Positions 5,827 to 8,604 of a DNA stretch of 8,604 nt are shown here, piece after piece; position 1 is the stretch's first letter; the number at the start of each line of letters is the position of its first letter. The DNA is from Caldifarciminota bacterium. Lineage in GTDB: Bacteria; Hydrothermota; Tepidihabitantia; Tepidihabitantales; Tepidihabitantaceae. Position numbers and translations under genes: made by a program. The DNA lies in NCBI GenBank assembly GCA_011049385.1, contig DSBX01000166.1, forward strand, positions 1-8,604. Direction: 5' to 3'. The notes beneath the pieces were generated by a model that saw nothing but the letters and a program-made list of their open reading frames with translations, was not told where the DNA came from and ran no database searches.

Positions 5827-6470
5827 ACCTCGCCACCGACCCCTGGGTCTGGATCGCCGCCCTCCTGACGATCGCCATGTTCAGCTTCCTCTATCGCGAG
5901 AACCCGTTCTACCGCTTCGGCGAGCACCTCTTCGTCGGCATCTCCAACGGCTACTTCATCACCTTCATGTGGCACCGCATCCTCGTCCCCTACCTCTTCG
6001 ACCCGGTCAGCCAGGGCCAGAAACTCTGGCTCATCGCCATCGCCATCATCGGCGCGCTCTACTTCACCCGCTTCATCCCCAAGGTCTCCTGGCTGGTGCG
6101 CATCCCGATTGCGGTCGTGCTCGGCTACGGCGCCGGCGCCTCGATACCCCGCGCCATTGACGGGCACATTCTCCAGCAGATCCGGGCGACCATCATCACC
6201 CGGGCCAGCTTCACCGACACCCTTGCCGGCCCGGGCTGGCAACTGGGGCTCTGGACGGTCATCATCGCCCTCGGCGTCATCTGTACCATCGCCTACTTCT
6301 TCTTCTCGGCCCGCCAGAAGGGCATTCTCAAGCCGGCCAGCCGCATCGGCATCATCTTCGTGATGGTCGGGTTCGGCGCCTCGTTCGGCTACACGGTGAT
6401 GGCCCGGATATCGCTGTTCATCGGCCGGCTCCAGTTCCTGCTCCGGGACTGGCTCGGCCTCATCGGCTAG
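5823..6470 (+). CDS. Six-TM membrane protein of unknown function, 215 aa
   Basis: Fourth and last gene of the operon; no family recognised. Hydrophobic segments at about 6-23, 36-55, 68-83, 90-106, 141-161 and 174-194. A short loop with NPFYRFGEHLFVG (27-39) follows TM1 and has a conserved look, rich in aromatic and charged residues at a membrane boundary. The loop 107-140 carries DGHILQQI and may be extracytoplasmic. Basic patches (SARQKGILKPASR at 162-174) point to a cytoplasmic loop between TM5 and TM6. The C-terminus is an amphipathic stretch (RLQFLLRDWLGLIG). The ATG overlaps the previous stop by 4 nt with AGGAGG upstream. A strong hairpin terminator begins 9 nt after the stop. Its size and topology resemble the second operon protein, without clear sequence identity. 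Confidence 0.82.
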   Translation: MNLATDPWVWIAALLTIAMFSFLYRENPFYRFGEHLFVGISNGYFITFMWHRILVPYLFDPVSQGQKLWLIAIAIIGALYFTRFIPKVSWLVRIPIAVVLGYGAGASIPRAIDGHILQQIRATIITRASFTDTLAGPGWQLGLWTVIIALGVICTIAYFFFSARQKGILKPASRIGIIFVMVGFGASFGYTVMARISLFIGRLQFLLRDWLGLIG

Positions 6471-6478
6471 TAGACGCG

Positions 6479-6508
6479 GTCGCGGGCAGGGTCTCCCCTG
6501 CCCGCGAC
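6479..6508 (+). terminator. Intrinsic terminator of the membrane operon
   Basis: A perfect 13-bp stem (GTCGCGGGCAGGG, 6479-6491, with its complement at 6496-6508) closes a TCTC loop and is followed by TTT. The T-run is short, but the stem is very stable. It sits between convergent genes, so it may also block transcription from the minus side, where no T-run follows. Confidence 0.75.
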
Positions 6509-6524
6509 TTTGCCGACCCGGCGT

Positions 6525-8264
6525 TCAGGGCCGGACGGAAATGGCCTTGGCCACGCTCACCCGGCCCGCCTGCTCGACCCGCAGGAACCCGACCTCGTGC
6601 CCGGACCCGGCCGGCAGGACCAGCTCGTGCTCGCCGGCCGGAAGCCTGCCGTCGAACAACCGCTCAACCCGACGCCCGGCCGCATCGTACAGCTCGACCC
6701 GCACCGGCCCGGGCTCGACCAGGCTGAAACGGACCCGGCCCGACCCGAACACCGGCCTCAAGGCCGACGCGGCCCGGTTTGGAACACCCTCCGCGACCGC
6801 GGTGACGGCCCGTTCATACCGCCCGGTCCGGGCCATATCGAACTGGTAGGTCGGCCACTCCCAGCTCTCCCGGTCGAACGGCACGCCCGCCTCCCAGATG
6901 GTCACGTCAATCCGGTCCGCGTAGGCCGAAACCGCCACGATATCGAGCATCCCGCTGCCGTTCACGTCGGCGACGTTCGGCCCGTTCAGATAGGTAAATC
7001 CCCACGGCCGGAGCGGAAAACCGGGCACCAGCGCCCCGCTGTTGTCCAGGGCGTAGACGAAACCCAGCGAATCGGCCGAGGTAATCCGGTTGCTGGTGAA
7101 GACGACCTCCATCTCGCCATCGCCGGTGATATCGGCCACGGTCAGGTTCGGCTCATTCGAACCGGTCTCGCTCACGAACGGGAAGCCGGGCAGGACCCCG
7201 CCTTGACTATCGTAGGCGTACAGCACGTCCGAGTAGCCCGACACTCCACCCGAAACCCCACACAGCACCTTCAACTCGCCGTCCCGGTACAGGTCCGCGA
7301 CGGTGGGCGGGCAGTAAGTCCAGCGCGAGTACGACCGCGGCCAGCCGGTCTGGTTCGTGCCGTCGTGACGGAAGACGTACGCCCCGCCCCCCTCCTTGTG
7401 CATCGCGGTCACAATTTCCAGCGTGTCATCACCGTCAATGTCCGCCAGCGCCGGCGACTGGTAGCTCCAGTTCCGGCCGTCCGGCATCGTCTTCGGCCAG
7501 CCCGGCCGCAGACTGCCGTCGGCCTGGAAGACGTAAAGCGAGTTGTACGAAGCCTGAACTATCTCGACCGTGCCGTCGCCGTCCAGGTCGGCAACCGCCG
7601 CGCCGGTCGCGGGCACGTGGTCGAGCGTGCAGGGCCAGGCCCCGGGCTGGATCCGGCCGTCGTGCCGGAGCACGTACAGATAGCCCTCCGGGTACACCCG
7701 CTCGGCGATGATGATTTCCAGCGTATCGTCCCCATCCACATCGGCCAGGGTCGGCGCCTCGTTGAAATACCCGCCCGCGCCCGCAAAGGGCCAGCCCGGC
7801 TTGACATTGCCGTTGGCATCGAACAGGTAGACCGGACCCGAACCGGCGGAGAGCACCCGGGTGCCGACCGCGATTTCCAGGTTGCCGTCCCGGTTCACAT
7901 CCGCGACCGAGACGGTGTACTGCCCGACCCCGGTCGGAAGCGCAACCGGCCAGCCCGGATAGTAACTGCCGTCGTGCCGCCAGACGTGGACCTGCCCGGC
8001 GCTGGTCGTGAGTATCACCTCCTGCCGGCCGTCGCCGTTCAGGTCCGCCAGCGCCACCCCGCGACTGGGAGCGAAAATCCAGTTCGACACCGACTTCGGC
8101 CACCCCGGCATCAGCGGCAGGCTCGCCTCCGCCAACTCCGGCGCGACCCCTTCGACCTCCCGCACCTCGGTCGCCAGCGGCACCGAAGTCTCCGGCCCGC
8201 TCACCGTCATCTTCAGGAATGAGGCCGGCCCGGCCGCAAGCAGGAAAAGAACCAATACCGACAT
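6525..8264 (-). CDS. Secreted FG-GAP/VCBS eight-repeat protein with C-terminal sorting-like domain, 579 aa
   Basis: Predicted extracellular or cell-surface beta-propeller; no enzymatic motif seen. Numbering from the chosen ATG: a hydrophobic signal segment (1-14, MSVLVLFLLAAGPA); a linker; then eight repeats with Ca-binding-type loops starting near residues 74, 122, 175, 226, 275, 324, 378 and 433 (DLNGDG, DVNRDG, DVDGDD, DLDGDG, DIDGDD, DLYRDG, DITGDG, DVNGSG). Their period is 48-55 residues, most followed by a Tyr-(V/A)-(F/L/Y) strand and PGWP or PGFP. WPTYQFDMARTGRY (470-483) closes the propeller. The last 90 residues form a FlgD/T9SS type-A-like beta domain (VRVELYDAAGRRVERLFDGR). The start at 8264 is chosen for GGAGG 5 nt upstream; an in-frame ATG at 8306 lies inside a palindrome and has no SD. 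The signal's n-region lacks a basic residue, so the ATG at 8276 is not excluded. Confidence 0.88.
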   Translation of the reverse strand: MSVLVLFLLAAGPASFLKMTVSGPETSVPLATEVREVEGVAPELAEASLPLMPGWPKSVSNWIFAPSRGVALADLNGDGRQEVILTTSAGQVHVWRHDGSYYPGWPVALPTGVGQYTVSVADVNRDGNLEIAVGTRVLSAGSGPVYLFDANGNVKPGWPFAGAGGYFNEAPTLADVDGDDTLEIIIAERVYPEGYLYVLRHDGRIQPGAWPCTLDHVPATGAAVADLDGDGTVEIVQASYNSLYVFQADGSLRPGWPKTMPDGRNWSYQSPALADIDGDDTLEIVTAMHKEGGGAYVFRHDGTNQTGWPRSYSRWTYCPPTVADLYRDGELKVLCGVSGGVSGYSDVLYAYDSQGGVLPGFPFVSETGSNEPNLTVADITGDGEMEVVFTSNRITSADSLGFVYALDNSGALVPGFPLRPWGFTYLNGPNVADVNGSGMLDIVAVSAYADRIDVTIWEAGVPFDRESWEWPTYQFDMARTGRYERAVTAVAEGVPNRAASALRPVFGSGRVRFSLVEPGPVRVELYDAAGRRVERLFDGRLPAGEHELVLPAGSGHEVGFLRVEQAGRVSVAKAISVRP

Positions 8265-8269
8265 CACTG

Positions 8270-8274
8270 CCTCC
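8270..8274 (-). promoter_or_regulatory. Ribosome binding site that fixes the FG-GAP protein start
   Basis: GGAGG (context ATGGAGG) is 5 nt upstream of ATG 8264-8262. The two upstream in-frame ATGs (8306 and 8276) have no comparable SD. Confidence 0.65.
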
Positions 8275-8294
8275 ATTTCGCGTATGCTTACACT

Positions 8295-8316
8295 TGCCGG
8301 TTGCATGCAACCGGCA
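8295..8316. repeat. Perfect 22-bp palindrome in the leader of the FG-GAP gene, candidate operator
   Basis: The half-site TGCCGGTTGCA is followed immediately by its exact reverse complement, with no spacer. It begins 8 bp downstream of the proposed -10 box, so it would cover roughly positions +2 to +24 of the transcript. That is a classic place for a dimeric repressor site. As RNA it could also fold, but without a loop the central bases would have to open. Confidence 0.6.
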
Positions 8317-8324
8317 CCGACACC

Positions 8325-8353
8325 ATAATGGCACAGACACCGCCACCTGTCAA
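8325..8353 (-). promoter_or_regulatory. Promoter of the FG-GAP gene
   Basis: Minus strand: TTGACA (8353-8348, perfect), 17-bp spacer, CATTAT (8330-8325, 4/6 match) preceded by TGC, an extended -10 element. The start is expected near 8318, giving a leader of about 54 nt that contains the 22-bp palindrome. Confidence 0.6.
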
Positions 8354-8604
8354 CCCATCCTGCGCATTGCCCTCGCCCGACCGCAATCCAACTCGGGCAG
8401 GAGCCGACAACAGCCCGGGTCCCTGCCTGTCAGACAGACCCCCGAAGACGGGCCCGGCCCCCTGTCACAACCCCCAAAGGTTGAGACCAACCCTTTCGCC
8501 TGATTCGCACTACTGCGACCTGACCGGGCCCGAAGACGAAACCGGTCGGCGCGGGTCGGATTCCCACGAGGCAATAATCCCTTAAGGGATTCAGGGCACA
8601 ATTC
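8354..8604. other. Gene-free stretch at the window end
   Basis: No credible gene: the only long minus-strand frame here starts with TTG at 8601, has no SD or recognisable domain, and is Arg/Gly/Pro-rich like out-of-frame GC-rich DNA. Visible structures are a perfect 16-bp palindrome AATCCCTTAAGGGATT (8576-8591); an alternating set CAACC (8468), GGTTG (8479), CAACC (8488) that allows two exclusive 5-bp hairpins; an inverted repeat GACCGG/CCGGTC (8522 and 8542); and CTGTCAGACAG (8427-8437). None is strong enough to name. Confidence 0.5.

Noticed and set aside
6510..8222. 570-codon open frame on the plus strand
   Set aside because: It lies fully antisense to the FG-GAP gene. Its product is Arg/Pro/His-rich with no domain, and its length follows from GC-rich codons and the periodic repeats of the real gene.
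8265..8306. Upstream ATG for the FG-GAP protein
   Set aside because: No SD; it lies inside the perfect palindrome; the ATG at 8264 has GGAGG and leads straight into the signal sequence. Kept as a minor alternative, since it would add a basic residue before the hydrophobic core.
8441..8538. 10-bp direct repeat CCCGAAGACG (8441-8450 and 8529-8538)
   Set aside because: Two short copies only, with no shared flanks and no link to a gene or promoter; no CRISPR-like periodicity.
8350..8601. 83-codon minus-strand frame at the window end
   Set aside because: TTG start, no SD, no recognisable domain, and it would run into the FG-GAP promoter.

Overview
The window looks like a piece of a GC-rich, uncultured bacterial genome. 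Three things point to candidate phylum WOR-3 (Stahlbacteria) or a related FCB-like lineage: an eight-repeat FG-GAP/VCBS secreted protein with a C-terminal sorting-type beta domain, an extracytoplasmic protein with an FN3 domain of the kind common in that group, and a DUF2934 protein. This is an inference from protein style only; there is no marker here long enough to fix the phylum by eye. All genes look chromosomal, and I see no mobile element, CRISPR array, tRNA or rRNA.

Layout. (1) Bases 1-749, minus strand: the start of a ribosomal protein operon, rpsM (uS13, GTG start) then rpsK (uS11, cut by the window edge), driven by its own near-consensus promoter. The infA/rpmJ genes that often precede rpsM are absent. 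(2) Bases 814-1864: a small DUF2934 protein (minus) and an unrecognised lipoprotein (plus), transcribed divergently from back-to-back promoters. (3) Bases 1872-3038, minus: an exported lipoprotein joining an Ig/FN3-like domain to an endonuclease/exonuclease/phosphatase (EEP) domain, with all main catalytic motifs present. (4) Bases 3172-6470, plus: a tightly packed four-gene operon of membrane proteins of unknown function (FN3-TM-DUF6754-like protein; 6-TM protein; protein with one soluble domain between two TM segments; 6-TM protein). The last two junctions are 4-nt ATGA overlaps. A 13-bp perfect hairpin terminator closes the operon. (5) Bases 6525-8264, minus: the secreted FG-GAP repeat protein, with a promoter and a perfect 22-bp palindrome in its leader. 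(6) Bases 8354-8604: a gene-free stretch with short palindromes.

The four-gene membrane operon is the best candidate for an undescribed system. Its compact overlaps, complementary topologies and single promoter suggest that the products form one envelope complex, with an FN3 module outside and an alpha/beta-type domain on each side of the membrane. Its first and third proteins may be distant relatives.

The sequence also gives a consistent picture of transcription. Five genes have a TTGAC-like -35 box exactly 16 bp from a TAnnnT-like -10 box, and a sixth has 17 bp. In one case, the EEP gene, the -10 box sits where the message would be leaderless.
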